From Aldehydirespirator sp965221605 (GTDB lineage: Bacteria; Actinomycetota; Acidimicrobiia; Acidimicrobiales; Aldehydirespiratoraceae): 64,000 nucleotides of DNA. The notes below the pieces were generated by a model, which was not told the origin of the DNA, did no database searches, and saw only the letters and a list, made by a program, of their open reading frames with translations. This document shows, piece by piece, positions 16,227 to 24,807 of the stretch (positions are counted from its first letter, which is position 1; every line of letters begins with the position of its first letter). A program made the position numbers and the translations under genes. The DNA lies in assembly GCA_965221605.1 (NCBI GenBank), contig CBDCSK010000005.1, forward strand, positions 19,786 through 83,785, in the 5' to 3' direction.

Positions 16227-16747
16227 CGGGCACTACTCCCCACCGCGGCCCGCCCGGGCCGGTCCGGCGGCGTGGCGGAGGGTCCCATGCGGGCCAGGTG
16301 GCACAGCGCCACCGCCACCGCGTCGGCGGCGTCGGCCGGCTTCAGCAGCTCACCGAGTCCGAGCAGGACCCGGACCATCTCGGCCATCTGCTGCTTGTCG
16401 GCGCCACCCCAGCCGGCCACCGCCTCCTTGACCTCGTTGGGCGAGTACTCCACCACCTCGCAGCCGGCCGCGGCGGATTCCGCCATCACCACGCCCACGG
16501 CCTGCCCCACCGACATGGCGGTGGCCACATTCCGCTGGAACAGCACCCGCTCCACCGCGACCACATCGGGTCGCAGCTCGGCGATCAGCGAGCGGACGTC
16601 GGCCTGCAGCTCGGCCAGCCGGGCTGCCCGGTCCATGCCGGCGGGCGTGCTCAGGACCCCGGCTGCCTCGGCCACCGGGCGGCGGCCCCGGCGCACCGCG
16701 CCGTACCCGCAGCGGGACAGACCCGGGTCGATGCCCAATACGAACAT
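16223..16747 (-). CDS. ruvC: Holliday junction resolvase RuvC
   Basis: 174-residue RNase H-fold endonuclease that cuts Holliday junctions symmetrically. It begins VLGIDPGLSRCGYGAV with the first catalytic Asp; the conserved Glu lies in VVAVERVLFQRN; and the C-terminal Asp pair is in LLKPADAADAVAVALCH. It precedes ruvA with a four-base overlap. yebC ends 51 bases upstream, the classic yebC-ruvC neighbourhood. Confidence 0.95.
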   Translation of the reverse strand: MFVLGIDPGLSRCGYGAVRRGRRPVAEAAGVLSTPAGMDRAARLAELQADVRSLIAELRPDVVAVERVLFQRNVATAMSVGQAVGVVMAESAAAGCEVVEYSPNEVKEAVAGWGGADKQQMAEMVRVLLGLGELLKPADAADAVAVALCHLARMGPSATPPDRPGRAAVGSSAR

Positions 16748-16798
16748 GTGCGCGACTCTATTGACCCCCTGGGACGAGTTCGCGGATGGCCGCGGCGT

Positions 16799-17551
16799 CT
16801 AGCCGGCCAGTTCCTCTATCAGGTCGTCGCCGATGTCGAAGTTGCTGTGCACGTCCTGCACGTCGTCGAGGTCGTCGATGAGGTCCATCAGCTTCAGCAC
16901 CGAGCGGGCCGTGCCCGGGTCGGTGACCGCCACCGTGCTGGTCGGCAGCATCGTCAGGTCGGCGCTGGCGAAGGAGATCTCGGCCTCGGCCAGCGCGTCG
17001 CGGACCGCGTCGAGGTCGCCGGGGTCGGTGGTGACCCGCCACATGTCGCCTTCGGCGTCGAGGTCCTCGGCCCCGGCGTCGAGCACGACCATCATCAGGT
17101 CGTCCTCGCTGGCCGCGTCCGACGGCACGAGCACGAGACCCTTCCGCTCGAACTGCCAGGCGACCGAGCCGGGCTCCGCCAGCGAGCCGCCGTTGCGGGT
17201 GAGGGTGCTGCGGACCTCGCTGCCGGTGCGGTTGCGATTGTCGGTGAGGCACTCGATGTAGAGAGCGACGCCTCCGGGGGCGTACCCCTCGTAGGTGACC
17301 GACTCGTAGCTGACGCCCTCGAGCTCGCCGGTGCCCCGCTTCACGGCCCGCTCGATGGTGTCGAGCGGCACCGAGTTGTCGCGGGCCTTCTGGTACATGG
17401 TCCGCAGCGTCGGGTTGGCGTCCGGGTCCCCTCCGCCCTGCCGGGCGGCCACCTCAACCTGCTTGATCAGCTTGGCGAAGAGCTTGCCCCGCTTGGCGTC
17501 GGCCGCGCCCTTGCGGTGCTTGATGGTCGCCCACTTGCTGTGCCCGCTCAC
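16799..17551 (-). CDS. yebC: YebC/PmpR family protein
   Basis: 250 residues starting SGHSKWATIKHRKGAADAKRGKLF, the invariant YebC N-terminus. Further motifs are GGDPDANPTLRTMYQKAR, NSVPLDTIERAVKRGTG and YEGYAPGGVALYIECLTDN. YebC proteins act as DNA-binding regulators or, for one subgroup, assist ribosomes at proline runs; which applies here cannot be told. The GTG at 17551 was chosen because it begins exactly at the conserved SGHSKW. The longer in-frame extension is translated intergenic repeat sequence. Confidence 0.93.
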   Translation of the reverse strand: MSGHSKWATIKHRKGAADAKRGKLFAKLIKQVEVAARQGGGDPDANPTLRTMYQKARDNSVPLDTIERAVKRGTGELEGVSYESVTYEGYAPGGVALYIECLTDNRNRTGSEVRSTLTRNGGSLAEPGSVAWQFERKGLVLVPSDAASEDDLMMVVLDAGAEDLDAEGDMWRVTTDPGDLDAVRDALAEAEISFASADLTMLPTSTVAVTDPGTARSVLKLMDLIDDLDDVQDVHSNFDIGDDLIEELAG

Positions 17552-17602
17552 CCGCCGGAGGCTACTCTCACCCACCCAAGAGCCTGCGGTGACGGCCGCG
17601 GT

Positions 17603-17681
17603 TTCCCGCTCCTGTTCGCTTCGCTCACGGGCCGCCCAAATCGAGGCAACAGCGCCCACGGCCTCGCTCCGCTCGGCCTCT
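17603..17681. repeat. Dispersed intergenic repeat, copy 1
   Basis: Lies between pdxT and yebC. It contains TTCGCTTCGCTCAC, CCGCCCAAATC, ACAGCGCCCACGGCCTCGCT and CGCTCGGCCTCT in the same order and strand as two other intergenic copies at 20.9 and 27.8 kb. GGCC...GGCC ends could form a short stem. Confidence 0.7.
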
Positions 17682-17695
17682 GGCGGCGGACGATG

Positions 17696-18268
17696 TCACA
17701 AGTCGGCCAGGAAACGGGCGTGCAGGCGCTCGTCGCCCGACAGCTCGGGGTGGAAGGCGGCCACCGTCGCCGGGCCCGACCGGCACAGCACCGCCCGGCC
17801 CTCGTGGCGGGCGAGCACTTCCACGTCCGGTCCGGCCCGTTCCACCACCGGAGCTCGAATGAACACGGCATGGAACGGCGACTCCAGGCCGTCCACGTCG
17901 ATGTCGGCCTCGAAGCTCTCTACCTGGGTGCCGTAGGCGTTGCGCCGCACGGTTATGTCCACCATTCCGAGGGCGTGCTGGTCGGCCCGCCCGTCCACAA
18001 CCTCCCGGGCCAGCAGGATCATCCCGGCGCACGTTCCCAGAACCGCCATCCCGGCGTCGAGGCGCTCCGATAGGGGCTCCAGCAGCCCGGAGCGCTCGAG
18101 CAGCATCGACATCGTGGTGGACTCACCGCCGGGCATGACCAGAGCGTCGACGCCTGCGAGCTGGGAGGGCGTGCGGACCTCGTCGGTGCGGGCCCCGAGC
18201 CGGTCGAGGATGGCGCCGTGCGCAGCGAACCCCCCTTGCAGGGCGAGCACGCCGATACGGGGCTTCAC
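17696..18268 (-). CDS. pdxT: Pyridoxal 5'-phosphate synthase glutaminase subunit
   Basis: 190-residue class I glutaminase that supplies ammonia to PdxS. It begins PRIGVLALQGGFAAHGAIL, then LVMPGGESTTMSMLLERSGL, the nucleophile Cys in VLGTCAGMILLA, and the His-Glu pair in VAAFHPEL. The GTG at 18268 overlaps the pdxS stop (GTGA), as expected for a 1:1 complex. A larger open frame upstream is a shadow of pdxS. Confidence 0.95.
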   Translation of the reverse strand: MKPRIGVLALQGGFAAHGAILDRLGARTDEVRTPSQLAGVDALVMPGGESTTMSMLLERSGLLEPLSERLDAGMAVLGTCAGMILLAREVVDGRADQHALGMVDITVRRNAYGTQVESFEADIDVDGLESPFHAVFIRAPVVERAGPDVEVLARHEGRAVLCRSGPATVAAFHPELSGDERLHARFLADL

Positions 18269-19197
18269 CAACCCCGTTCTGCCATCTTGGTGGTGAGTGC
18301 CGCCGTCTCGAGGCCGGCCATGGCCGGGCCCAGCCCTGCGCTGATCTTGGCCAGGATGTCGGGGTCGCGGAAGTGGGTGACGGCCTCCACAATGGCGGAC
18401 GCCATCTTGGACGGGTCGGAGCTCTTGAAGATCCCGGACCCCACGAACACCGCCTCCGCCCCGAGCTGCATGACCAGCGAGGCGTCCGCGGGCGTCGCGA
18501 TACCGCCGGCGCAGAACAGCGGAACGGGAAGAACCCCGGTATCGGCGATCTCCTGTACCAGCGGCAACGGGGCCCGCAGCTGCTTGGCCCACTCGAACAG
18601 CTCGGCCTCGTCGCCCGCGGCCGCGATCCTTCGGATGTCGCCGGTGATCGAGCGGAGGTGGCGGACCGCCTCGACGATGTTGCCGGTGCCGGCCTCCCCC
18701 TTGGACCGGATCATGCAGGCCCCCTCGCCGGTCCGGCGAAGCGCCTCCCCCAGGTTGGTGGCGCCGCAGACGAACGGCACCGTGAAGGCCCACTTGTCGA
18801 TGTGATGGACCTCGTCGGCGGGAGTGAGAACCTCGGACTCGTCCACGTAGTCGACCCCCAGGGCCTGAAGGATCTGTGCCTCCGCGAAGTGGCCGATCCT
18901 GGCCTTGGCCATCACCGGGATGCTCACCGCGGCCTGGACACCCTGGATCATCTCGGGATCGGACATCCGTGAGACGCCTCCGTGGGCGCGGATGTCGGCG
19001 GGCACCCTCTCCAGCGCCATGACCGAGACCGCGCCGGCGTCCTCGGCGATCCGAGCCTGCTCGCCTGTGACGACGTCCATGATCACGCCGCCCTTGAGCA
19101 TCTCGGCCAGGCCCCGCTTCACAAGGGTGGTGCCGGTGGCCGGCCGGCTCTGGCCCGCGGTGGAGCCGGCCGCGCTGGTTTCGGTGTTGGCGGGCAT
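18265..19197 (-). CDS. pdxS: Pyridoxal 5'-phosphate synthase lyase subunit
   Basis: 310-residue TIM-barrel that builds PLP from ribose 5-phosphate, glyceraldehyde 3-phosphate and ammonia. Very conserved blocks are visible: KRGLAEMLKGGVIMDVV, DAGAVSVMALERVPADIR, MAKARIGHFAEAQILQALGVDYVDESEVL, GEAGTGNIVEAVRHLR, and FCAGGIATPADASLVMQLGAEAVFVGSGIFKS. The ATG at 19197 gives a 23-residue variable leader before the conserved LVKRG. In mycobacteria pdxS and pdxT also lie between pimA and yebC. Confidence 0.96.
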   Translation of the reverse strand: MPANTETSAAGSTAGQSRPATGTTLVKRGLAEMLKGGVIMDVVTGEQARIAEDAGAVSVMALERVPADIRAHGGVSRMSDPEMIQGVQAAVSIPVMAKARIGHFAEAQILQALGVDYVDESEVLTPADEVHHIDKWAFTVPFVCGATNLGEALRRTGEGACMIRSKGEAGTGNIVEAVRHLRSITGDIRRIAAAGDEAELFEWAKQLRAPLPLVQEIADTGVLPVPLFCAGGIATPADASLVMQLGAEAVFVGSGIFKSSDPSKMASAIVEAVTHFRDPDILAKISAGLGPAMAGLETAALTTKMAERGW

Positions 19198-19207
19198 GGC
19201 GTCGATT

Positions 19208-20857
19208 CTAGAGGCCGAGCGGATCACCGCGTCCCGCCAGCGCATCGGCGGCCTCCCTGGCCTCTGCCAGTAGCCGGGACCCGTCGTCGGCGGCAAGAAC
19301 CTCGGCCCCGGTCACCGGGAACCGCCGGCTGCTGTTGGCGATCAGAATCCATGTGGAGCCGGGCGAGAAGCTCAACGGGTCTCCGGCTGTGTCGACGAAC
19401 CGGAAGCCGGCCCGGTCCTCGCTGCGTTCCCAGACGGCCTCGTGGACCGCGCCCGCGGTCAGCACCAGCGCGTCGCCGGTGCCGTAGGACTGGGTCAGGG
19501 GGGATTCGGCGTCGGCGGGCGCGTACCGGTGAGTCATCCACACGACGGCCACGTTGACCGGGGCGACCTCCCTCAGGCCGGAGCCGGTCTCGGTCATCAT
19601 CAGGTCGCCCTCCTGGATCCGCACCCACCCGCCGGCGGCCTCGTCCCAGATGTGCGACACCACGTTGCCCGTGGGCCGGTGGTAGGTGACGGTGACACCG
19701 GTCGCGCCGGCGATGCCGGCCGGGTTGGACGAGCCGTAGTCGAGCAACGGCACGACCGGCGCCTCCAGCGACCCTCCCCGGAGCGCTGCGCCGTCGGAAT
19801 CGGTGAGGCTCTCGCTGTGGAAGTAGAGGTTGTGCGGCGGCCGGCGGGCAGGGTCGCGGGAGTAGGGCACGAAGGTCCTCATGCCACCGATGTCGACGAT
19901 GGTCCCAGCCCTCTCGGCCCGGCGCTTCTCCGACAGGACCGTCGGATTGGCGCCTGAGGACGCCAGGTAGGGCCTGGACAGGTCGGCGAGAAGGTCGAAG
20001 TCGCTGGTGCGCACCGAGCGGACGGGTCCGACACGGCCGGGAATCTCGGAATGGAACACGGCCAGGAGCCTGCTCTCGCCTCCCTCGATCAGCATCTCGT
20101 AGACGATGTCGGCCACGGCGAGTCCCGCCTGGGGACGGGAGCGCCGGTCGCCGTTGCCCACCTTCACAGCCAGGGCTCGGCGCTGGGCCAGGGTCGTGTC
20201 GATGGTCAACTCGCCGGTGAGGGGAGCCCGGGGACGGTCGAGGACTTCCTCTGGCACTGCAATGCCGATGGTCCCACTGTTCTCCGGCGTTGTGACCGCC
20301 TCGACCCCGTCATCGCCGGCACCGTCCTCGGCAGCCTCGTCCTCAACGGCCTCGTCCTCAACGGCCTCGTCCTCGCCGACCTCGTCCTCAACGGCTTCGC
20401 CAGCAGCGCCTTCGGTCGCCCCACTCTCGCCAGTACCGCCCTCGGCAACTTCGCTCGCGGCTTCGGTCGGGTCGTCGCCCGGCGCGTCGACGTCGCCCGA
20501 ACCCTCGGCGCCACCGCCCGCGTCCGGGGTGTCACCGCCATCGACGGCAACGCCGCCGCTCCCCTCCGGATCGGGCCGGTCGTTCGGGCTGTCGCCGGCG
20601 GTACCGTCGCCACCTCCGGCAGCCGTCTCGCCGCTCGCAGCCCCGGTACTGGGCCCGGGCGACGAGGACAGCGCCTCCGAGACTGCGCCGGCATCGAAGT
20701 CGATGGGTTCGGGGACCTCCAGCGGCGACCCGCCGCAGGCGCCCGCCGCCAGCGTCGCCGACAGGGCCAGCGCGGCCAAGGGAAGCCTCACTCCAGATGC
20801 CGGCCCAAGGGCGTGCGCGGATTGCCTGTGGGCGGCTTCGCGGTGCGGCGGGGTCAT
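19208..20857 (-). CDS. DUF3048 (YerB-like) lipoprotein
   Basis: Up to 549 residues. A hydrophobic stretch ends in the lipobox LAAGAC, indicating an anchored surface lipoprotein. Residues about 45-195 are a low-complexity acidic Gly/Ser/Glu linker containing EDEAVEDEAVEDEAAED, coded by repeated CCTCGTCCTCAACGG units. The rest matches the DUF3048 family: VKVGNGDRRSRPQAGL, IVYEMLIEGGESRLLAVFHS, GPVRSVRTSDFDLL, and a C-terminal half with YGSSNPAGI and GNVVSHIWD. The function of this family is not established. Start uncertain: the ATG at 20857 lies in an intergenic repeat; GTG at 20791 (RLPLAALALSATLAAGAC) is a compact alternative. Confidence 0.8.
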   Translation of the reverse strand: MTPPHREAAHRQSAHALGPASGVRLPLAALALSATLAAGACGGSPLEVPEPIDFDAGAVSEALSSSPGPSTGAASGETAAGGGDGTAGDSPNDRPDPEGSGGVAVDGGDTPDAGGGAEGSGDVDAPGDDPTEAASEVAEGGTGESGATEGAAGEAVEDEVGEDEAVEDEAVEDEAAEDGAGDDGVEAVTTPENSGTIGIAVPEEVLDRPRAPLTGELTIDTTLAQRRALAVKVGNGDRRSRPQAGLAVADIVYEMLIEGGESRLLAVFHSEIPGRVGPVRSVRTSDFDLLADLSRPYLASSGANPTVLSEKRRAERAGTIVDIGGMRTFVPYSRDPARRPPHNLYFHSESLTDSDGAALRGGSLEAPVVPLLDYGSSNPAGIAGATGVTVTYHRPTGNVVSHIWDEAAGGWVRIQEGDLMMTETGSGLREVAPVNVAVVWMTHRYAPADAESPLTQSYGTGDALVLTAGAVHEAVWERSEDRAGFRFVDTAGDPLSFSPGSTWILIANSSRRFPVTGAEVLAADDGSRLLAEAREAADALAGRGDPLGL

Positions 20858-20973
20858 TCCCGATCTTGTTCGCTTCGCTCACCGGGCCGCCCAAATCCAC
20901 GAGACAGCGCCCACGGCCTCGCTCGGCGCATCACAACGATGACCGCGGATTGGGTCTGTGCGCTCGGCCTCCG
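20855..20973. repeat. Dispersed intergenic repeat, copy 2
   Basis: Between the DUF3048 gene and the M48-like gene. It has CATTCCCG, TTCGCTTCGCTCAC, CCGCCCAAATC, ACAGCGCCCACGGCCTCGCT and, after a short insertion, CGCTCGGCCTCC. The annotated ATG of the DUF3048 gene falls at its left edge. Confidence 0.7.
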
Positions 20974-21019
20974 ACCGGTACGGTCCTGCCCGCGGTCTGC
21001 GGACGCGGCCGCGGGGTCA

Positions 21020-21847
21020 TCAGATCTCGCCCAGTAGGTCGATCCGCTGAGCCATCGAAGGCCGCGTCCCAGCCGCGGGCCCAGCCCCCTGGGGCGCCGC
21101 GAGCCAGAGATGGCCGGCCGCTCCGGATGCCTTGAGGCCGGTCGTGGCCGAGGCCTTGGACAGGGCGGAAGCCAGGGCCGGCGGGTAGTTGGTGAGCCGG
21201 ACCGCCTCGATGTCGACGTCGCTTGCCTGGTCACGGCCGGAGGCGCGTCCTGTCAAGCGGACGGCGAGAGTTCCGACCAACGGGATCCGGGCGACGCCGG
21301 CCCGCACCGTCTCGATGGCCACTCCCCGCCTGATCTCGCAGAGTTGGCGGGCCACCACCGCTTCCAACTCCAAGCGGTCGAGCTCCGTCAGTGCCCCGCG
21401 GGTCAGGATCAGGTGGGCGTCGAGCCGGCGCCGTCCCGCAGACGCCGCATTGATCGCCGGCGCCTCCACCACATGCAGCGAGGGCCGGTTGAAACCGTGG
21501 GTGGTGCAGAGTCCCTCCACGAGGTTGTCGAGCCGCGGGTATTCGCCTCGGGACAGCGGCCGGGCTCCGAGAGCGGCCAGCGCCGACCGGGGCGCGCTGA
21601 GCCATAGCAGCAGGGCGACGGCCAGGCCCACGACCGCGGCGGGGACGACCGCCGCGAGAGGCGGGACGCCCACGGCCCAGAGGATCGCCCACACGGCGAG
21701 CCCGATGATGGCGGCTGGGGGAGCGATGACGGCTGCGGGGTGATTCCTCAAAGGCGTTCTGCGGTGTAGCGGACGTTCGGGGCTGCCACCGTCGAACCCG
21801 GCGGCGGCGGCTCCGTCGGCGGCACCTCGGACCCGACCGGCGGTCAC
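21020..21847 (-). CDS. M48-type membrane protein lacking the HEXXH motif
   Basis: About 275 residues. Two membrane helices (AAVIAPPAAIIGLAVWAILWA and LAAVVPAAVVGLAVALLLWL) precede a domain that follows the M48/HtpX pattern: YPRLDNLVEGL, FNRPSLHVVEAPAINAAS, LILTRGALTELDRLELEAVV. At the active site HELSH-type residues are replaced: ARQLCEIRRG, so both His and the Glu are gone. It therefore cannot bind zinc in the usual way and is probably a pseudo-enzyme. The GTG at 21847 is the only start codon seen between pimA and the first helix. It sits downstream of the PIM genes on the same strand. Confidence 0.6.
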   Translation of the reverse strand: MTAGRVRGAADGAAAAGFDGGSPERPLHRRTPLRNHPAAVIAPPAAIIGLAVWAILWAVGVPPLAAVVPAAVVGLAVALLLWLSAPRSALAALGARPLSRGEYPRLDNLVEGLCTTHGFNRPSLHVVEAPAINAASAGRRRLDAHLILTRGALTELDRLELEAVVARQLCEIRRGVAIETVRAGVARIPLVGTLAVRLTGRASGRDQASDVDIEAVRLTNYPPALASALSKASATTGLKASGAAGHLWLAAPQGAGPAAGTRPSMAQRIDLLGEI

Positions 21848-21914
21848 GCGGGCACTGCCGTCAAACCCGGGCCATCGTACCGCTGGCAGCGGCGGTCTCC
21901 GCGGGCTCCAATTC

Positions 21915-23012
21915 CTACTCGCGCTTGGACCTGCTGTTCGTTGACACCGCGATCCGTTCGTAGCGCTGGAGATACTGGTCGGCGAGACCGGCCATGGAGA
22001 AGGCCTCCGCTCTCGCGTGCCCGGCCTCCACCAGCCGCGACGACTCGGAGGCGCTCGAGAGCACCCGGTCGATGGCGCCGGCCAGCGCCTGGGAGTCACC
22101 CGGCGGAACCAGCAGCGCGTCCAGGTCCGGCCGGGCCACGTTGCGGTAGCCGGGAAGGTCGCTGGCCACGACCGCGGTGCCGGCCGCCATCGCCTCCAGA
22201 AGCACGATGCCGAAGGACTCCCCTCTCAGGGACGGCGCGCACAGCACGTCAGCCCCCTTGAGCCGGGCGATCTTCTCGCTGTCGGTGATGGTGCCGAGCC
22301 ACTCGACGCGAGGGTCGCCCGCCACCCGGGTCTGCAGAGCCGCCGTCTCCGGGCCTGAACCGGCGACCCACAGCCTCACCGTCTCCGGGAGCATGGCCAG
22401 CGCGTCGAGCAGGACGCCGAGGCCCTTGCGGGGCTCGTGGCGGCCGATGAACAGGACCGTCGGGCCGTCGGTGGGCGCCGGCTCGGCCGCCCGGTAGGGG
22501 GCCAGCTCCACCCCGTTGTAGAGCAGGTCGTAGCGGCCGCCCAGCGCGTCGCGGGCGGTGTCCCGGGCGTCTGGAGAGACCGCCACCCTCAGATCGAGAC
22601 GGTTGGCGAGGAAGCGGGTGGCTCTGGGGAGCAGGTCGTAGGCGAACGAGGCGCCCGCGAGATGGAAGGTCCCGAGCAGGGGCGCAGGCCTCACCAGCAG
22701 GGCGGTCATGGTCGGTCCCGGCGCCAGGGGCTCGTGCAGATGGATCACGTCGAAGGACTCGTCCCGCATGGCCCGGATGGCCCGCAGCTGGCACGACGGG
22801 TCGGGTGCCACCGGGGCAATGGAGCCGTTGGCGATGGCGGGCAGGCTGTTCCCGAGGGGCGTCACGTTGGGATCGGGCGGCGGACCGTCGCAGGGACCGA
22901 GCACCCGGGTGGGATGCCCGCTGCGGCTGAGGGCCCGAGCCAGCCCGAGCACCTGCATCTGCACTCCGCCGGGCAGGGTGAGGCTGTACGGGCAGATGAT
23001 GCCGATCCGCAC
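21915..23012 (-). CDS. pimA: Phosphatidylinositol alpha-mannosyltransferase
   Basis: 365-residue GT4 (GT-B fold) glycosyltransferase. The N-terminus reads IGIICPYSLTLPGGVQMQVLGLARAL, with the glycine-rich loop for the lipid acceptor. FDVIHLHEPLAPGPTM and GTFHLAG follow, then the C-terminal nucleotide-sugar block FIGRHEPRKGLGVLLDAL and the EX7E motif in ESFGIVLLEAMAAGTAVVAS. PimA transfers the first mannose from GDP-mannose to phosphatidylinositol on the inner leaflet. The assignment is strengthened by the patA and pgsA genes immediately upstream, the mycobacterial order. Confidence 0.92.
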   Translation of the reverse strand: MRIGIICPYSLTLPGGVQMQVLGLARALSRSGHPTRVLGPCDGPPPDPNVTPLGNSLPAIANGSIAPVAPDPSCQLRAIRAMRDESFDVIHLHEPLAPGPTMTALLVRPAPLLGTFHLAGASFAYDLLPRATRFLANRLDLRVAVSPDARDTARDALGGRYDLLYNGVELAPYRAAEPAPTDGPTVLFIGRHEPRKGLGVLLDALAMLPETVRLWVAGSGPETAALQTRVAGDPRVEWLGTITDSEKIARLKGADVLCAPSLRGESFGIVLLEAMAAGTAVVASDLPGYRNVARPDLDALLVPPGDSQALAGAIDRVLSSASESSRLVEAGHARAEAFSMAGLADQYLQRYERIAVSTNSRSKRE

Positions 23013-23022
23013 CCCTGAGAGG

Positions 23023-23934
23023 CTAGATGCCTCGCAGCGACTCCGGGACGGGCTGCCCGAGCGCCTCGTAGTCGCTGGGCCAGTTGGGCGACATCAGATG
23101 CCACTGCTCGGGCGCGGCCCGGATCAGGTCCTCCAGGGCCAGGGCGTAGTCCTGGACCACTCGAGCCACGTCGCTGCGGATGCCGGAGAGGCGGCGGGTG
23201 TCCAGAGGGGGCCGGGCGACGGCGTGCCTGGCCCCGTCACGCCAGTAGACCGCGGCCGGGATGAGCGGCGCGCCGGTGCGCAGCGCCAGCAGGGCGGGGC
23301 CGGCCGGAAGCCTGGTCCGCTCACCGAAGAACTCCACCGCCACGCCGTTGCCGACGACGTCCCGGTCAGCCAGCAGGCACACCACGTCGCCCCGCCTGAT
23401 GGCCGACGTGATACGACCGCCCGCGTCCGGCCCCAGAGGCACGATGTCCATGCCGAGTCGCCGCCGGAACGAGGCGAACCACTCGAACACCTCGGGAGGC
23501 TCCAGGGGCTCCACCACGGCGGTCACCTTCATCCCGGGTACCAGCGCCAGCCACCAGGCCGCCCACTCCCAGGTGCCCAGGTGCGGCATGACCAGGATCG
23601 GTCCGGTGCCGGAGCGGACGGCCCGCTCGATGGCGTCGACGCCCTCGTAGCCGAACCCCGCGTCGATGACGGCCGCGTCGATGCTCGGCAGCTTGAAGCT
23701 CTCCAGGTAGTACCGGGCGTACCAGTCGAAGACGGCCGTCACCCGGCGGGCGGCCTCGGCCCGTCCCATCGTCCGGTCCAGGGCCCTCTCCAGGTTGCGC
23801 CGGACCAGCAGCCGCTTGTCACCGCCGGTGGCCGCGGCTGCCAGCGCAGCGGCGAGCGCCCCGCCCCTGGCCACGGCCGAGGGGGCGCGGCGGGCGAAGA
23901 ACTCGCCGGCCCGGTAGGCCGACGCCGACGGCAT
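23023..23934 (-). CDS. patA: Phosphatidylinositol mannoside acyltransferase
   Basis: 303 residues of the LpxL/HtrB acyltransferase superfamily. The active-site HX4E motif is seen in VMPHLGTWEWAAWW. Other family blocks are RVTAVFDWYARYYLESFKLP, VVCLLADRDVVGNGVAVEFFGE and LPAGPALLALRTGAPLIPAAVYW, ending in PEQWHLMSPNWPSD. In mycobacteria PatA adds palmitate to the mannose of PIM. It starts 22 bases after pgsA and ends 11 bases before pimA. The acyl donor and exact product are inferred from the neighbourhood. Confidence 0.88.
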   Translation of the reverse strand: MPSASAYRAGEFFARRAPSAVARGGALAAALAAAATGGDKRLLVRRNLERALDRTMGRAEAARRVTAVFDWYARYYLESFKLPSIDAAVIDAGFGYEGVDAIERAVRSGTGPILVMPHLGTWEWAAWWLALVPGMKVTAVVEPLEPPEVFEWFASFRRRLGMDIVPLGPDAGGRITSAIRRGDVVCLLADRDVVGNGVAVEFFGERTRLPAGPALLALRTGAPLIPAAVYWRDGARHAVARPPLDTRRLSGIRSDVARVVQDYALALEDLIRAAPEQWHLMSPNWPSDYEALGQPVPESLRGI

Positions 23935-23955
23935 CCAGCAGGCCTCGCTGACAGA

Positions 23956-24663
23956 TCAGGCAGGGTCGGTCGGCGGGCGGCTGCGCATCCGGGCCCGCCG
24001 GGCGGTGTCGACACCTCGCCTGCCCGGCCTGGACCCCCGGGACCGGCGGAACCGGCGGCGCGAGCGGGAGCGGACCGGCCGGTCCTCCGATGCCTGCCTC
24101 CAGACCTTGATGAACCGCTGGACCGCGGTGACCGCGGTCAGCACGAGCATCAGCCAGAGGGTCCAGATGAGCAGCTCGCTGAACAGCAGGCCGAAGCCGA
24201 GCACGATGAATCGCTCAGCCCGCTCCATGATGCCGCCCTTGGCGTTGTAGCCGAGCGACTCCGCCTTGGCCCTCTGGTAGGAGACGAGCATCGCCAGGCT
24301 CATGACCGCCACCGGCAGCATCATGATGTGGCCCGGCTCGGTGTCGGACAGGTACCAGGCGAGGCCGCCGAAGAGCAGTGCGTCGGTGAGGCGGTCCGAC
24401 ACCGAGTCGAAGAACGCGCCCCGCTGCGAGGACGTGCCCGAGGCCTTGGCCACGGCACCGTCGAGGGCGTCGGGAATGCCGGTCAGGATCAGCAGCAGGA
24501 ACCCCAGCCGCAGGTAGCCGGTGGCGATGGCCACGGCTGCGCCGGTGGCCATGACGATGCCGGTGATGGTCACCATGTCGGCGGTCACGCCGGTGCGGCG
24601 AAGCGACACGCCTATCGGTGTGAGCCCCCGGTCGACCGCCTCACGCCAGTTTCCGTCGAACAT
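23956..24663 (-). CDS. pgsA: Phosphatidylinositol(-phosphate) synthase
   Basis: 235-residue CDP-alcohol phosphatidyltransferase. The signature with four aspartates is complete: DALDGAVAK, eight residues, then GAFFDSVSD; the usual Arg after Ala is Lys here. Several membrane helices follow (LLFGGLAWYLS, IMMLPVAVMSLAMLVSY, ERFIVLGFGLLFSELLIWTL). The C-terminus is very basic (RSRSRRRFRRSRGSRPGRR). As first gene of pgsA-patA-pimA it is most likely the synthase joining CDP-diacylglycerol to inositol phosphate; that is context-based. Confidence 0.9.
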   Translation of the reverse strand: MFDGNWREAVDRGLTPIGVSLRRTGVTADMVTITGIVMATGAAVAIATGYLRLGFLLLILTGIPDALDGAVAKASGTSSQRGAFFDSVSDRLTDALLFGGLAWYLSDTEPGHIMMLPVAVMSLAMLVSYQRAKAESLGYNAKGGIMERAERFIVLGFGLLFSELLIWTLWLMLVLTAVTAVQRFIKVWRQASEDRPVRSRSRRRFRRSRGSRPGRRGVDTARRARMRSRPPTDPA

Positions 24664-24807
24664 TCACCGGCCTTCCGGTTCGGCTGCGACTGCACGCTAC
24701 CAGCTTGCTGCAGCGTGCCCCCGACGGACGCTGCGGGCGTCCGCTTGCTCGCAAGTCGAACACCCGCATCCCCCGCCTGGGGGGTCGCGGTGCCGCCGGC
24801 GGGGCTC

